Made by a program: the position numbers and the translations under genes
Origin: Candidatus Amarobacter glycogenicus
GTDB taxonomy: Bacteria; Chloroflexota; Dehalococcoidia; Tepidiformales; Tepidiformaceae
Assembly (NCBI GenBank): GCA_016719395.1
Contig: JADJZF010000003.1
Span: 186,001-250,000, forward strand
Length of the DNA stretch: 64,000 nt
Direction of reading: 5' to 3'
Notes under the pieces: generated by a model
Told to the model about the DNA's origin: nothing
The model's input: only the letters and a program-made list of their open reading frames with translations
The model's database searches: none
Shown: positions 26,800-36,262 of the stretch, piece by piece
How positions within the stretch are numbered: position 1 is the stretch's first letter
How the letters are laid out: each line of letters opens with the position of its first letter

Positions 26800-27974
26800 G
26801 GAGACTCCCTGTGGGCGATGATGGGGGCGGCACGAAGCAATCCGGAGAGGGCATGTTGCTGGTCGTCCATCCGCGTTATGTCGTAAGTGAACCAGGCGCC
26901 GCGCGTGCGGTCCGGGTTCGGAGTACGCGCGGATTCTTCGGGTGACACCTGCCTCTCTGCGAGCATTCCCGCGCCGCAATCGACGCGCTCCGCGAGCTTT
27001 CTCTCCATGTCGGCCATCCGGGGGTCGGTCGCGGCGAGGTGATGGAGCGAAGTCAGTCCTTCGACCCACGTGCCCATGCCGGCCGCGCGGGCCTGCCGTC
27101 CGTGGAGCGCTTTCGAGAACCAGTTATCGCGGCGCTGGGACTCGACGCGGATGAGGAAGCCGAAACGCTCCGCGAGACTGCGTGCGTACACGATGTGATG
27201 GTCTTCGAGCGGCCAGTTCGCCATCTCGCCAAGACCGTAGGCTGCCCACTGGTCGGCCCATGGCGGGAACTTCTGGTCCTCGTAATCGTCACGTTTGAGC
27301 GCGAGATAGTCGGCCGTCTTGAGGGCGTAGCCATCCCAGCCCTCCCCGGGGAAGAAACGATGCATCAGGGTGAGCGACCAGAAGGCCTCGCCAGTCGCGT
27401 ACTTGGAACGTTCGCCCGGGACGGGAGCGCCGGTCCGAGCATCCCAGCGGTTCAGAAACGCGCCGTCCTCGAGCTGGAGCGCGACGAGTCCGCGGGCGAG
27501 CTGGCGGGAGAGAGTATCGAAGCTCGGGTCGCCAGTGGCGATACGCCGCTGCATGAGTCCGGCCAGCATGAGTGCGCTCGCACCGAGCTGTACGCCGTCA
27601 TCGTCCGGGTTCTGGAAGGCGGCCCACCCGTCATGGCGGTAGAGGTGCTCGACCATGTAGTCCATGCCCCGGTCTGCGGCAGGGAGCACCGAGAGGTCGC
27701 CACCGGCAGCGAACTGGTTGAGCGACATGGTGACGCCGGCGTGACGGACGACGTTATACCCGCCTGGCTCGGAATCGGTGGCGCGGTTGTACTCGTATAC
27801 ATAGCGGCCATCTTCGAGCTGGGCACGTTCTATCCAGGACGCCGATTCCCGCGCGGCGACGATGGCCGCCCCGGGCGTGATCGCCGGGCACTGGTGAGGC
27901 ATGAGCAGCGTCGCGCGGATCATCGTCGCGCCGACCAACCACACCGAAAGCGTGAAGAGCAGGCCCCGCTTCAT
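26796..27974 (-). CDS. Exported alpha/alpha-toroid (terpenoid cyclase/prosqualene-like fold) protein
   Basis: A 392-residue protein starting at ATG 27974 with an uncleaved or cleaved signal segment (KRGLLFTLSVWLVGATM). The mature part shows repeated helical hairpins with aromatic and Gly-rich turns typical of alpha/alpha toroids: QLEDGRYVYEYN, QLEDGAFLNRWD, TGEAFWSLTLMHRF, QWAAYGLGEM. The fold is shared by terpene cyclases, glycan epimerases, lyases and thioester proteins; no catalytic motif allows a choice. It is coupled to the MarC-like gene and divergent from the YjbR-like gene. Confidence 0.7.
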   Translation of the reverse strand: MKRGLLFTLSVWLVGATMIRATLLMPHQCPAITPGAAIVAARESASWIERAQLEDGRYVYEYNRATDSEPGGYNVVRHAGVTMSLNQFAAGGDLSVLPAADRGMDYMVEHLYRHDGWAAFQNPDDDGVQLGASALMLAGLMQRRIATGDPSFDTLSRQLARGLVALQLEDGAFLNRWDARTGAPVPGERSKYATGEAFWSLTLMHRFFPGEGWDGYALKTADYLALKRDDYEDQKFPPWADQWAAYGLGEMANWPLEDHHIVYARSLAERFGFLIRVESQRRDNWFSKALHGRQARAAGMGTWVEGLTSLHHLAATDPRMADMERKLAERVDCGAGMLAERQVSPEESARTPNPDRTRGAWFTYDITRMDDQQHALSGLLRAAPIIAHRESP

Positions 27975-28044
27975 CCGGGCGAACGATACAGGGAAGCACC
28001 GAAACGGGAGTCCGAGCGGCGACCAATGGGCGTAAAGTCTCCGC

Positions 28045-28404
28045 ATGGACGAAGTTGCCCGGCTCGAACGCCTCCGGAACGTCTGCCTGGCGTTGCCGGA
28101 AACCACGGAACGGCTGAGCCACGGGGAACCCTGCTGGTTCGTCCGGGACAAAAAGGCATTCGTCGGGTTCTCGAACCGGCATCATGGGGGTGAGTTCGGC
28201 TTCTGGTGTGCGGCGCCGCTCGGGGCCCAGGACGCCATGATCACCGTCCATCCCGATCGCTACTTCCGGCCGCCCTACGTCGGGCACCGCGGTTGGGTAG
28301 GGGTCCGTCTCGACCTCGAAGAGGTGGACTGGGATGAGGTGGAGGCAGTGGTTCGAGAGGCCTTTCGCGTGGTCGCGCCCGCGAAACTCGCCGAACTGGC
28401 GTAG
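28045..28404 (+). CDS. MmcQ/YjbR family protein
   Basis: A 119-residue protein of the MmcQ/YjbR family (DUF419). It has the family start LRNVCLALPETTERLSHGEP, a central WFVRDKKAFVGF and a C-terminal helix DWDEVEAVVREAFRVVAP. The fold resembles CyaY and has been proposed to bind DNA, but the role is not established. It is divergent from the toroid protein gene. Confidence 0.85.
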   Translation: MDEVARLERLRNVCLALPETTERLSHGEPCWFVRDKKAFVGFSNRHHGGEFGFWCAAPLGAQDAMITVHPDRYFRPPYVGHRGWVGVRLDLEEVDWDEVEAVVREAFRVVAPAKLAELA

Positions 28405-28446
28405 CAGCGGCGTTTCTCGCGTGCACGGTTGTCCTATGATGTGCCG

Positions 28447-30079
28447 GTGACAAGCGACCTGATCGAAGTTGAGTGGCAGTACGCGGCGCTCGACACGCGG
28501 CCGGTTGTCCGCTGGCTCACCGGGTCGTTGCCTGCGGGTTTCACGCTCGAACGGGCGGGGACGAAGGAACTCGACGACACCTACTTCGATACGTCGAACT
28601 GGCACCTCCACCGCGCGGGGTACACCTGCCGCGTTCGGCGCAAGGGTGATTCGGCCGAACTGACGCTGAAGTCGATGGCTGAACCGGACGAAGGCATTCG
28701 CTCTCGCCGGGAGATCACCGAGCCACTGACCAGCGCGGATATCTCGCCCGCTGCCGCCCCGGGGGGGTGCGGCGCCATCATCCGGGCTGTCGCCGGCCGA
28801 AACCCGCTGCTGCCGCTCTTCCGGCTACAAACCCAGCGAGAAGTCTTCAACCTCGCGGACGGTCACGGACTGCTAGCTGAGGTTGCCGTCGACGAGACGT
28901 CGATCCCGGTCGGTGAGGACCGCCCGATCCGCCTTTCCCGCGTGGAGGTCGAAGTCGAACACCAGGCTGTTGGGCGCGCGTGCCTTCGTCTCGGAGATGG
29001 TGGAAGCCAACCGGCTGACCACCGCCGGGCCATCGAAGTTCGAATCGGCACTGATCGCGACGGGCCAGGCCGTGCCGCCCCTGACCGCCGACCTGGGACC
29101 GACAGCCGTCGCTCCCGAACTCACTGCGGGCGAGGTGGCCTATGCGGTGTTGCGGAAGCAGTTCGCGGTGTTTCGCGCGAACGAGCCCGGCACCCGTCTT
29201 GGCGAAGATATCGAGGCTCTGCACGACATGCGCGTCGCTATCCGGCGGATCCGGGCGGCGATGGCGGCGTTCCGGCCGGTCCTCTCCCTGCGCATGTTGC
29301 GCTTCCGCGACCAGCTTGGCTGGGTGGCGGCGGCACTGGGCGAAGTCCGCGACCTCGACGTCCAGCTGGAGCGCATGGAGGAATGGCGCTCGCACTTTCC
29401 GCCTGAACGGGCGGCGGCCTTGCGGGCCGTGGAGGATGTCCTCGGGCAACGCCGGCAGGTCGCGCGCAAACGCATGCTGTTGGTGCTCGATTCGCGGCGC
29501 TATGAGCGGGTCTGCGAGGGCTTCGCGCGCGCGCTTCGCGAGGGGCCACCGAAGTCGTTCGCGCCGGGTCGTGTCCCCATCCTCTCGGTCGCACCGGATA
29601 TGGTGGAACGCCGCTACCGGCGCGTCCGCAAGCTCGGAGATGCGGTCCGGAAAGACTCGCCTCCGGAGGCTTACCACACCCTCAGGATCGATGCGAAGAA
29701 GCTGCGGTACGCACTGGAGTTCGTGGGCAACGGTATCTACGGCAAGCCCGCCATCGAGTTCAGCGCCCGCGTCACAGCGATGCAGGATGTGCTCGGACTG
29801 CACCAGGACGCCTACGTCGCGATGGACCTGCTCCAGGAGATAGCCGATTCGTCCGGCCGAAAGCTCGGCCCGGCCACGCTGATGGCGATGGGTTCGATCA
29901 CCGAGCGCTACCGTCTCGATGCAATCGACCTGCGTGCGAAGTTCCCAGGCGTGTACCGGCCGATCGCGGGAGACGAGTGGAAGCGGCTCCTAAAGTTGAT
30001 GGAGCGAGAACGACCGGCGCCGCCGGCGCAGGCCCCGGTGAGTCGCGTGCGAGCGGCACGACCCGGTCCTGCCGTCTAG
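28447..30079 (+). CDS. CYTH-CHAD domain protein (triphosphatase-like), frameshifted
   Basis: The first 180 residues form a CYTH domain (TYFDTSNWHLHRAGYTCRVR, LTLKSMAEPDEGIRSRREIT, RLSRVEVEVEH), the fold of inorganic triphosphatases and class IV adenylyl cyclases. The N-terminal ExExK signature reads EVEWQ, so the lysine is replaced. The second part is a CHAD helical domain with conserved His and basic residues (LHDMRVAIRRIRAAM, YHTLRIDAKKLRYALE), which binds polyphosphate in other proteins. The two parts are in different frames; the break is at about 28970-28981 in a GCGCGCG stretch, explained by one extra base. CYTH-CHAD fusions are known, so this is one gene. Start among TTG 28429, GTG 28441 and GTG 28447. 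Confidence 0.82.
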
Positions 30080-30191
30080 CGCCAGACACTAACCGCCTGC
30101 CCCTGTATCCTCTCTCTCCGGGCATCCGAACCCTGCCGCGCGGCCGCTCGCCGAACCGGAAACCGGAAATTGCTCCCTCGGATTTCGCCAA

Positions 30192-31079
30192 ATGGCTGTG
30201 CTTGTCGATGGAAATACCCGCCTCATGGTCCAGGGCATCGGGACCGAAGGCGCGAACCACATGCGCCGCTCTATCGCCTACGGGACCAACGTCGTCGCCG
30301 CCATCCACCCGAAGCGTGGTGGAGAACAGCAGGACGGCGTGCCAATCTTCACGACCGTCGACCAGGCTGTCCGCGAGACGGGCGCGAATGTGACGATCAT
30401 CTTCGTCCCGGCGCCGTTCGCCGCGGACGCCATCCTCGAAGCCGCGGCCGCGAAAGTCCCGCTGATTGTGTGCATCACTGAGGGCATACCGGTGCTGGAC
30501 ATGGTGCGCGTGAAAGCGGCCCTGCAGGGCTCATCGAGCATCCTCATCGGGCCCAACTGCCCCGGAGTCATCACCCCCGCGACGAAGACGCGCGTTGGCA
30601 TCATGCCGGGCGATGTCTTCCTTCCGGGCCGGGTCGGCGTCGTCAGCCGCTCGGGGACGCTCGTCTACGAAGTAGTCGCCCAGTTGACCAATGAAGGCAT
30701 CGGCCAGAGCACCTGCATCGGCGTCGGTGGCGACCCGATCATCGGCACGCGCCAGGTGGAAGCCATCCGGATGTTGAACGAAGACCCGGACACCGACGCG
30801 ATTGTGATGGTCGGCGAGATCGGCGGCTCCGCGGAGCAGGAAGCGGCGGCGTACATCAAGGCGAACGTGAGGAAGCCGGTCGTGGCATTCATCGCCGGGG
30901 CGACGGCGCCTCCAGGGCGTCGCATGGGCCATGCCGGCGCAATCATCTCAGGTGAGGACGGCAAGGCCGAGAACAAGAAGGCCGCGCTGGCGGACGCCGG
31001 TGCGTGGGTCTCGGATTCGCCGGCAGACATCGGCACCACGATGAAGAAGGCACTGCAGGAACGCGGTCTGCTGAAGTAG
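30192..31079 (+). CDS. sucD: Succinate-CoA ligase alpha subunit
   Basis: A 295-residue SucD, the CoA- and phosphohistidine-bearing subunit of succinyl-CoA synthetase (TCA cycle, ATP/GTP yield). It has ITEGIPVLDM, IGPNCPGVITP, the VVSRSGTLVYEV segment and the phosphorylated histidine in RRMGHAGAI. The beta subunit gene sucC is not adjacent, which is unusual since the two normally form an operon. A rho-independent terminator follows directly. Confidence 0.93.
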   Translation: MAVLVDGNTRLMVQGIGTEGANHMRRSIAYGTNVVAAIHPKRGGEQQDGVPIFTTVDQAVRETGANVTIIFVPAPFAADAILEAAAAKVPLIVCITEGIPVLDMVRVKAALQGSSSILIGPNCPGVITPATKTRVGIMPGDVFLPGRVGVVSRSGTLVYEVVAQLTNEGIGQSTCIGVGGDPIIGTRQVEAIRMLNEDPDTDAIVMVGEIGGSAEQEAAAYIKANVRKPVVAFIAGATAPPGRRMGHAGAIISGEDGKAENKKAALADAGAWVSDSPADIGTTMKKALQERGLLK

Positions 31080-31105
31080 TTCCGGCGAACAACTGACCTC
31101 GAACA

Positions 31106-31137
31106 GGGCAGTCCCAAAGGGCTGCCCTTTCCTTTTT
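31106..31137 (+). terminator. Rho-independent terminator after sucD
   Basis: AGGGCAG and CTGCCCT (31106-31129), with an inner CCC-AAA-GGG extension and one bulged T, form a stem followed by TTTCCTTTTT. Confidence 0.85.
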
Positions 31138-31235
31138 GGAGCGCGGGCAAATCGCGACAGAAAAGCGTCGTTCGACATGAACTATTGGCGAGGCAGTAAA
31201 CTTCCCCATCGCCAGCTAAACCGAGGCCCATCCGG

Positions 31236-33671
31236 ATGCTCTCGCCCTACCGAGTCCTGGACCTCAGCACGAACCATTCGGCTGTCTGTGGAGCGATGCT
31301 CGCCGACCTCGGGGCCGACGTGATCGCCGTCGAGCCGCTGTCTGGTTCGCCCCTCCGGCAAGAGGGGCCTTTCCGCCACGACGAGCCGGACGCGGAGCAT
31401 TCACTCACCTGGTGGTCGTACTCGCGGAACAAGCGCAGCGTCTCGCTCGATATCACGTCCGCCGAGGGACGGGCGGCATTGCTCAACCTGGTCGACGACG
31501 CCGACTTCCTCATCGAGTCGTTCGCGCCCGGATACCTGGACTCACTCGGACTTGGGTACTCGTCCCTTTCCGAACGCCAACCGGGCCTGATCATGGTATC
31601 GATCACCCCGTTCGGGCAGGAAGGCCCGAAGTCCGCATGGGCCGCATCTGACCTGACCGTCTGGGCGTCCTCCGGCGCCTTGAACCTGACCGGGGACGAT
31701 GACCTGGCGCCGGTGCGCGTGTCGGTGCCCCAGGCGAACCTGCATGCCGGCGCGGAAGCGGCGGTGGCGGCGCTGGTTGCACTTGCTGCCCGCCAGCGCG
31801 ACGGGCGCGGACAGCACATCGATGTCTCGGCCCAGACTGCGAGCATGATAGCGACGCAATCGTTCATCCTCGCGCCCGCCTGGAATGATCTGTCACTCGC
31901 TCGTATCGGCGGGGGCCTGAGGCTCGGGCCGCTGTTCGTGCGCTTCGTCTATCCGTGCAAGGACGGGTTCGTCAACATCACCCTGCTCTTCGGGAATGTG
32001 CTGGGACTGTTCACGCGCCGCCTGTTCGAGTGGATGCACGAAGAGGGGTTCGTCGACGAAGCGACTCGCGACAAGGATTGGGTCGCGTACTTGCAGTTGC
32101 TGCTGACCGGTGAAGAACCGATACCGGAATTCGAGCGGGCGATGGCGGCGATCGAGCAATTCACGCTCTCGCATACGAAGGCGGAACTGTTCCAGGGTAC
32201 ATTCGACCGCCACGTACTCATCGCCCCGGTCAGCACACCGGCCGACATCGTCGATTCGAGTCAGCTCGCTGCGCGGGGCTACTGGCAGAAGTTGGCACAC
32301 CCTGTAGCCAATGAGCTGGCGGCGTTTCCGGGGCCTTTCGCTCGGTTCTCGGCACGGCCGATCGAGTACCGCCGGCGGCCACCGCTGCTGGGCGAACATG
32401 CGGCCGAGGTCAAGGCAGAGAGGCGGCACAGGGCAGCAACCGAACCTCGCCGGGCCGACAGTCGACCGCCGCTGGAAGGCCTGCGGGTCTGCGACTTTTC
32501 GTGGGTGTACGCCGCACCTGCAGCCACCAGGGTCCTGGCCGACTGGGGCGCCACCGTAGTCAAGGTGGAAAGCACGCGTTTCCTGGACGCACTTCGGACG
32601 GGACAGCCGTTTAAGGACGGGGTCGTCGGGCCGGAGCGGTCTGGCGGCTTCTGCAACGTGAACGTGGGAAAACTGGGGCTGGCACTCGACCTTTCGAAGC
32701 CGGAAGGCCGCAGCGTGGCACTGCGGTTGGCCGACTGGGCGGACGTGGTCGTGGAAAACTTCTCGCCGAGTGCAATGGCGGCCTGGGGACTCGACTACGC
32801 GACACTTTCGGCGCGCAACCCCGGGCTGATCATGCTGAGCACGTGCCTGAGCGGGAGCACCGGGCCGCACGCTTCGTTGGCCGGCTACGGGACCATGGGC
32901 GCCGCACTGACCGGGTTCCATGAACTCACCGGTTGGCCGAACCGACCGCCAGCCGGGCCGTTCGCCGCCTACACGGACTACGTCTCGCCGAAACACGTCA
33001 CCGCGAGCATCCTCGCTGCCCTCGACCACCGGAGCCGGACCGGGCAGGGCCAACACATCGACCTGTCGCAGGCCGAGGCCTCGCTGCACTTCCTCTCCCC
33101 CGCGATCCTCGATTACACGGTGAACCAGCGCCAGCGTTCCCGTGATGGCAACAATTCCGAGGAATGCGCGCCGCACGGTGTCTTCCGGTGCGCAGGCGAC
33201 GATCGCTGGATTGCGATCGCGGTTACGACCCAGCCGGAGTTCGCAGCGTTCTGTCGTGCAGCCGGGCATCCTGAATGGGTGAATGACGAGCGTTTCGCCC
33301 TGTTCCCGCGCCGCTACGCGAACCGTGCGTTGCTCGAAGCGATGATCGGCGAATGGACGTCTGGTCGAGATGTAGCCGAACTCGAAACCGTCCTGCAGGC
33401 GGCCGGGGTGCCCGCTCACAGGGTTTCGATGGCAACAGACGTGCTCACTGACCCCCAGCTGCAAGCCCGCGGCCATTGGGCACAGATCGAGCAGGGAGAA
33501 GCAGGCACGGTCACGGTCGAGGCTCCCCGGTTCCGCCTCTCGCGAAGCGCCTTTGTGCCGCCACACCCGGCGCCCACCCTCGGGCAGCACAATGACGTCG
33601 TGCTCCGGGAGCTCCTCGGGATGAGCGACGAGGCGATAACGGAGCTCGCCGTCGCCGGGGCGCTGGAGTAG
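31236..33671 (+). CDS. Tandem-fused class III CoA-transferase (two CaiB/BaiF domains)
   Basis: An 811-residue protein with two complete CaiB/BaiF domains. The first starts YRVLDLSTNHSAVCGAMLAD, the second at about residue 414 with LRVCDFSWVYAAPAATRVLA. Each has the GQHID motif. The position of the catalytic Asp seems to be Thr in the first half (DVSAQTAS) and Glu in the second (DLSQAEAS), by comparison with formyl-CoA transferase. Class III enzymes act as interlocked dimers, so the fusion may form an internal pseudo-dimer. The substrate is unknown. An SDR fragment lies directly downstream. Confidence 0.85.
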   Translation: MLSPYRVLDLSTNHSAVCGAMLADLGADVIAVEPLSGSPLRQEGPFRHDEPDAEHSLTWWSYSRNKRSVSLDITSAEGRAALLNLVDDADFLIESFAPGYLDSLGLGYSSLSERQPGLIMVSITPFGQEGPKSAWAASDLTVWASSGALNLTGDDDLAPVRVSVPQANLHAGAEAAVAALVALAARQRDGRGQHIDVSAQTASMIATQSFILAPAWNDLSLARIGGGLRLGPLFVRFVYPCKDGFVNITLLFGNVLGLFTRRLFEWMHEEGFVDEATRDKDWVAYLQLLLTGEEPIPEFERAMAAIEQFTLSHTKAELFQGTFDRHVLIAPVSTPADIVDSSQLAARGYWQKLAHPVANELAAFPGPFARFSARPIEYRRRPPLLGEHAAEVKAERRHRAATEPRRADSRPPLEGLRVCDFSWVYAAPAATRVLADWGATVVKVESTRFLDALRTGQPFKDGVVGPERSGGFCNVNVGKLGLALDLSKPEGRSVALRLADWADVVVENFSPSAMAAWGLDYATLSARNPGLIMLSTCLSGSTGPHASLAGYGTMGAALTGFHELTGWPNRPPAGPFAAYTDYVSPKHVTASILAALDHRSRTGQGQHIDLSQAEASLHFLSPAILDYTVNQRQRSRDGNNSEECAPHGVFRCAGDDRWIAIAVTTQPEFAAFCRAAGHPEWVNDERFALFPRRYANRALLEAMIGEWTSGRDVAELETVLQAAGVPAHRVSMATDVLTDPQLQARGHWAQIEQGEAGTVTVEAPRFRLSRSAFVPPHPAPTLGQHNDVVLRELLGMSDEAITELAVAGALE

Positions 33672-33695
33672 ACACCGTTCATGGCGAACGTGTGA

Positions 33696-33851
33696 GGTAG
33701 TCCAAAGGCGCGAAAGTCCCCCGGGACGGCTATCGGGATCGAGGGCACTGGCTGGGACATCGGCTATGCGGCGCTGTTCCTCTGTTCGGATGAAGCACGC
33801 TACATCACCGGCGTCACGCTAAACGTGGATGGCGGCGTACTGGTGAGCTGA
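33696..33851 (+). pseudogene. C-terminal remnant of an SDR gene
   Basis: In the frame ending at TGA 33849-33851 the sequence reads GTGWDIGYAALFLCSDEARY followed by ITGVTLNVDGGVLVS, the typical C-terminus of a short-chain dehydrogenase. No Rossmann or YxxxK part precedes it, and a TGA at 33693 closes the frame. It is a decayed or truncated gene end of about 50 codons, possibly left by a deletion. Confidence 0.8.
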
Positions 33852-33857
33852 TCCGCG

Positions 33858-34775
33858 TCAGCAGTTGAGCTTCAGTCCCGCTGTCGGCCAGTTCTCGAAC
33901 GCGATGAGCTTGCCGGTAGTGCTCAGTGTCGCGTACAGCGTCCGCAACCCCGGTCCACCGAAGCAGGCGTTCGTGGTCAGGATGTCGGGACACGCGTAGT
34001 GGGTTGCCTGACCAGCGGGGGTGAAGGAGGTGAGCCCACCGTTCACCAGCGTCGCCACGATCACGTTCCCCTCGGCATCGACAACCAGCGAGTCGCACAT
34101 AGCGAAATTGAAGGGCGGGGCGCCGGGGACCGTCCCGACGACGCGGCGCATTCCTACCTGTCCCGGGCCGACGAGGTCATACGCATAGAGGCGGCCTGTC
34201 GGCGTCTCCGCAATGTAGAGGACTTTGCCATCGGGGCTGAGACCGATGCCGTTCGGGGACTCCATGGGGAAGATGATCTCCCTGATCATCTTGCCATCGG
34301 GAGAGGCGTAGAAGACGCCGGTGCGGTCACGGTCGCGAGGGCGCGTCTTGCCGTGATCGGTGAAGTAGAAGTTGCCCTCGGCATCGAAGACGAGGTCGTT
34401 TGGGCCTTTCAGCCGTTCGCCGTCGCACTCGCGGTAGAGCGTCGCCACCTCGGAGCCGTCGGGGCTCACCCGCTGGATCTGGCCGCCGATGTAGTCGGCC
34501 GGCTGCTCCCCGGGGAAGAGCCCAACCGTCCCGTCCGGGAGCGGCCGCTCGGTCCAGTGGAAGCCGCCGTTCTGCGTGACGTAGATCGCGCCATCCGGGC
34601 CGATGGCTGCGCCGTTGGGCCCGCCGCCGGTGGTGGCGAAAACCGACTTCGTACCGTCCGCAGCAATGCGGGTGAGGCAGCCGGCGGCGATCTCCGTGAC
34701 CAGGATGTCGCCGTTTGGCAGTTCGAGCGGACCTTCAGGAAACTTGAGTCCCGTGGCAACGATGCGGAAGTCCAT
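33858..34775 (-). CDS. SMP-30/gluconolactonase/LRE family protein
   Basis: A 305-residue six-bladed beta-propeller of the SMP-30/gluconolactonase family: FPEGPLELPNGDILVTE, GPNGAAIGPDGAIYVTQ, GPNDLVFDAEGNFYFTDHG, SPNGIGLSPDGKVLYIAE. The Glu, Asn and Asp residues that bind the metal in the family are present. Likely a lactone hydrolase acting in the cytoplasm (no signal peptide). The substrate cannot be told. It is divergent from the aminotransferase gene. Confidence 0.87.
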   Translation of the reverse strand: MDFRIVATGLKFPEGPLELPNGDILVTEIAAGCLTRIAADGTKSVFATTGGGPNGAAIGPDGAIYVTQNGGFHWTERPLPDGTVGLFPGEQPADYIGGQIQRVSPDGSEVATLYRECDGERLKGPNDLVFDAEGNFYFTDHGKTRPRDRDRTGVFYASPDGKMIREIIFPMESPNGIGLSPDGKVLYIAETPTGRLYAYDLVGPGQVGMRRVVGTVPGAPPFNFAMCDSLVVDAEGNVIVATLVNGGLTSFTPAGQATHYACPDILTTNACFGGPGLRTLYATLSTTGKLIAFENWPTAGLKLNC

Positions 34776-34942
34776 CAGACAATCACCTCAGCAGGAGTGC
34801 GCGCGATGGTACGGGAAACGGCGGTCTTTATCGCGCTGGCCGGCCGCACGCGGACCCTATCGCGGGACGGGCGCTTCGAGAATGGGCTCGCACTGAGGAA
34901 CCGGCTCGCCGACCGGACAAGGAAGGGGCGTAAACTCCGCGC

Positions 34943-36262
34943 ATGAGTTTCGACGCGTCACCAGCACGGACCACCAACGCCGCCTTCGTCCCTCACGGCG
35001 CCCCATTCGCCGTAGCCCGCGCCGAGGGCGCATACCTGGTGACACCCGACGGGCAGCGAATCCTCGATGCGGCGGGCGGCGCGATCGTGGCGAACATCGG
35101 GCATGGCCGAAAAGAAGTCGCGGCTGTGGCCGCAGCCGCCCTCGAACGCTGCACTTATGTGGTACCGCCCTTCGCGACCGAAGACCGCCTGAACCTGGTG
35201 GAGCGCCTCCAGAAGTCGTGGCTGCCGCCCTCGCTGACTCGCATCACGTTCACCAGCGGCGGCTCGGAGTCGGTCGAAGCAGCCCTTCGCCTGGCCCGAC
35301 AACACCACGTCTGCGCGGGGCGGCCCGAACGGTGGAAGGTCATCGGGACGGACCTGAGCTACCACGGCGTCAGCCTCGGCGCCCTCTCGGTGGCGAACCA
35401 CGCAGCGCGCCGGGCGCCGTTCGAGCCGATGCTGATCCCCTTCCCGAAGACGCCCGCGCCGTACGTCATCCCCGGGCTCGAACACGCCGAACACCCGGCC
35501 GACGCGCTGGAGCGCGTCATCCTCGCCGAGGACCCCGAGACGGTCGCCGCCTTCATCTGCGAACCGGTGGTCGGTGCTGCTGGGGGCGCGCTCGTCCCCG
35601 TCGATGACTTCTGGCCGCGCGCCCGCGAGATCTGCTCGCGGTACGGCGTGTTGCTGATCGCCGACGAGGTCATGTCGGGATTCGGCCGCACCGGCAAGAA
35701 GTTCGCAGTCGAGCACTGGGGGGTTGAGCCGGACATCCTGGTGGGAGGCAAGGGACTCTCCGGCGGTTACGCGCCGATCGGCGGCGTCTACGCGAGCGAG
35801 GCAGTGGTCGCACCGCTCGCGGCGGAGCGCCAGGACCTGATGTTCTACACCTACTCAGGGCACCCGGCTTCGTGTGCGGTGGCCGACAAAGTGCTCGAAA
35901 TCATGGAGCGGGAAGACCTCGTGGCCCGCTCCGAGCGGATGGGCGCGCTCCTTCGGCAGCGGCTCGACTCGCTGGCGGACCACCCGAACGTCGCCGAGAT
36001 CCGCGGCCTCGGGCTCATGCTCGGCGTCGAGTTTGTGAAGGACCGCCGGACCATGGAACGCTTCCCGGCGGAAGCGAAGTTCGCCGCCCGGCTGCAGGGG
36101 GCAGCCCTGCGCCATGGGGTCTTTCTCTACGCAGCCGGTTCGGGGCCGGTGCGCGACGCGGCCCTGTTCGGGCCACCCTTCACCATCAACGGCGAAGACA
36201 TCGACCTCATTGTCGAAACACTCACGAGCGCGCTCGAAGAGACGGTCGCAGGAACAGCCTGA
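34943..36262 (+). CDS. Class III (omega-type) aminotransferase
   Basis: A 439-residue PLP enzyme of fold type I, class III (omega-amino acid:pyruvate, glutamate semialdehyde or 4-aminobutyrate type). It shows FTSGGSESVEAALRLARQHH, the aspartate motif IADEVMSGFGRTG and the PLP lysine in ILVGGKGLSGGYAPIGG. The N-terminus starts at ATG 34943. The amino donor is not predictable. The 3' end overlaps the convergent glycosidase-like gene by about 136 bases. Confidence 0.92.
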   Translation: MSFDASPARTTNAAFVPHGAPFAVARAEGAYLVTPDGQRILDAAGGAIVANIGHGRKEVAAVAAAALERCTYVVPPFATEDRLNLVERLQKSWLPPSLTRITFTSGGSESVEAALRLARQHHVCAGRPERWKVIGTDLSYHGVSLGALSVANHAARRAPFEPMLIPFPKTPAPYVIPGLEHAEHPADALERVILAEDPETVAAFICEPVVGAAGGALVPVDDFWPRAREICSRYGVLLIADEVMSGFGRTGKKFAVEHWGVEPDILVGGKGLSGGYAPIGGVYASEAVVAPLAAERQDLMFYTYSGHPASCAVADKVLEIMEREDLVARSERMGALLRQRLDSLADHPNVAEIRGLGLMLGVEFVKDRRTMERFPAEAKFAARLQGAALRHGVFLYAAGSGPVRDAALFGPPFTINGEDIDLIVETLTSALEETVAGTA

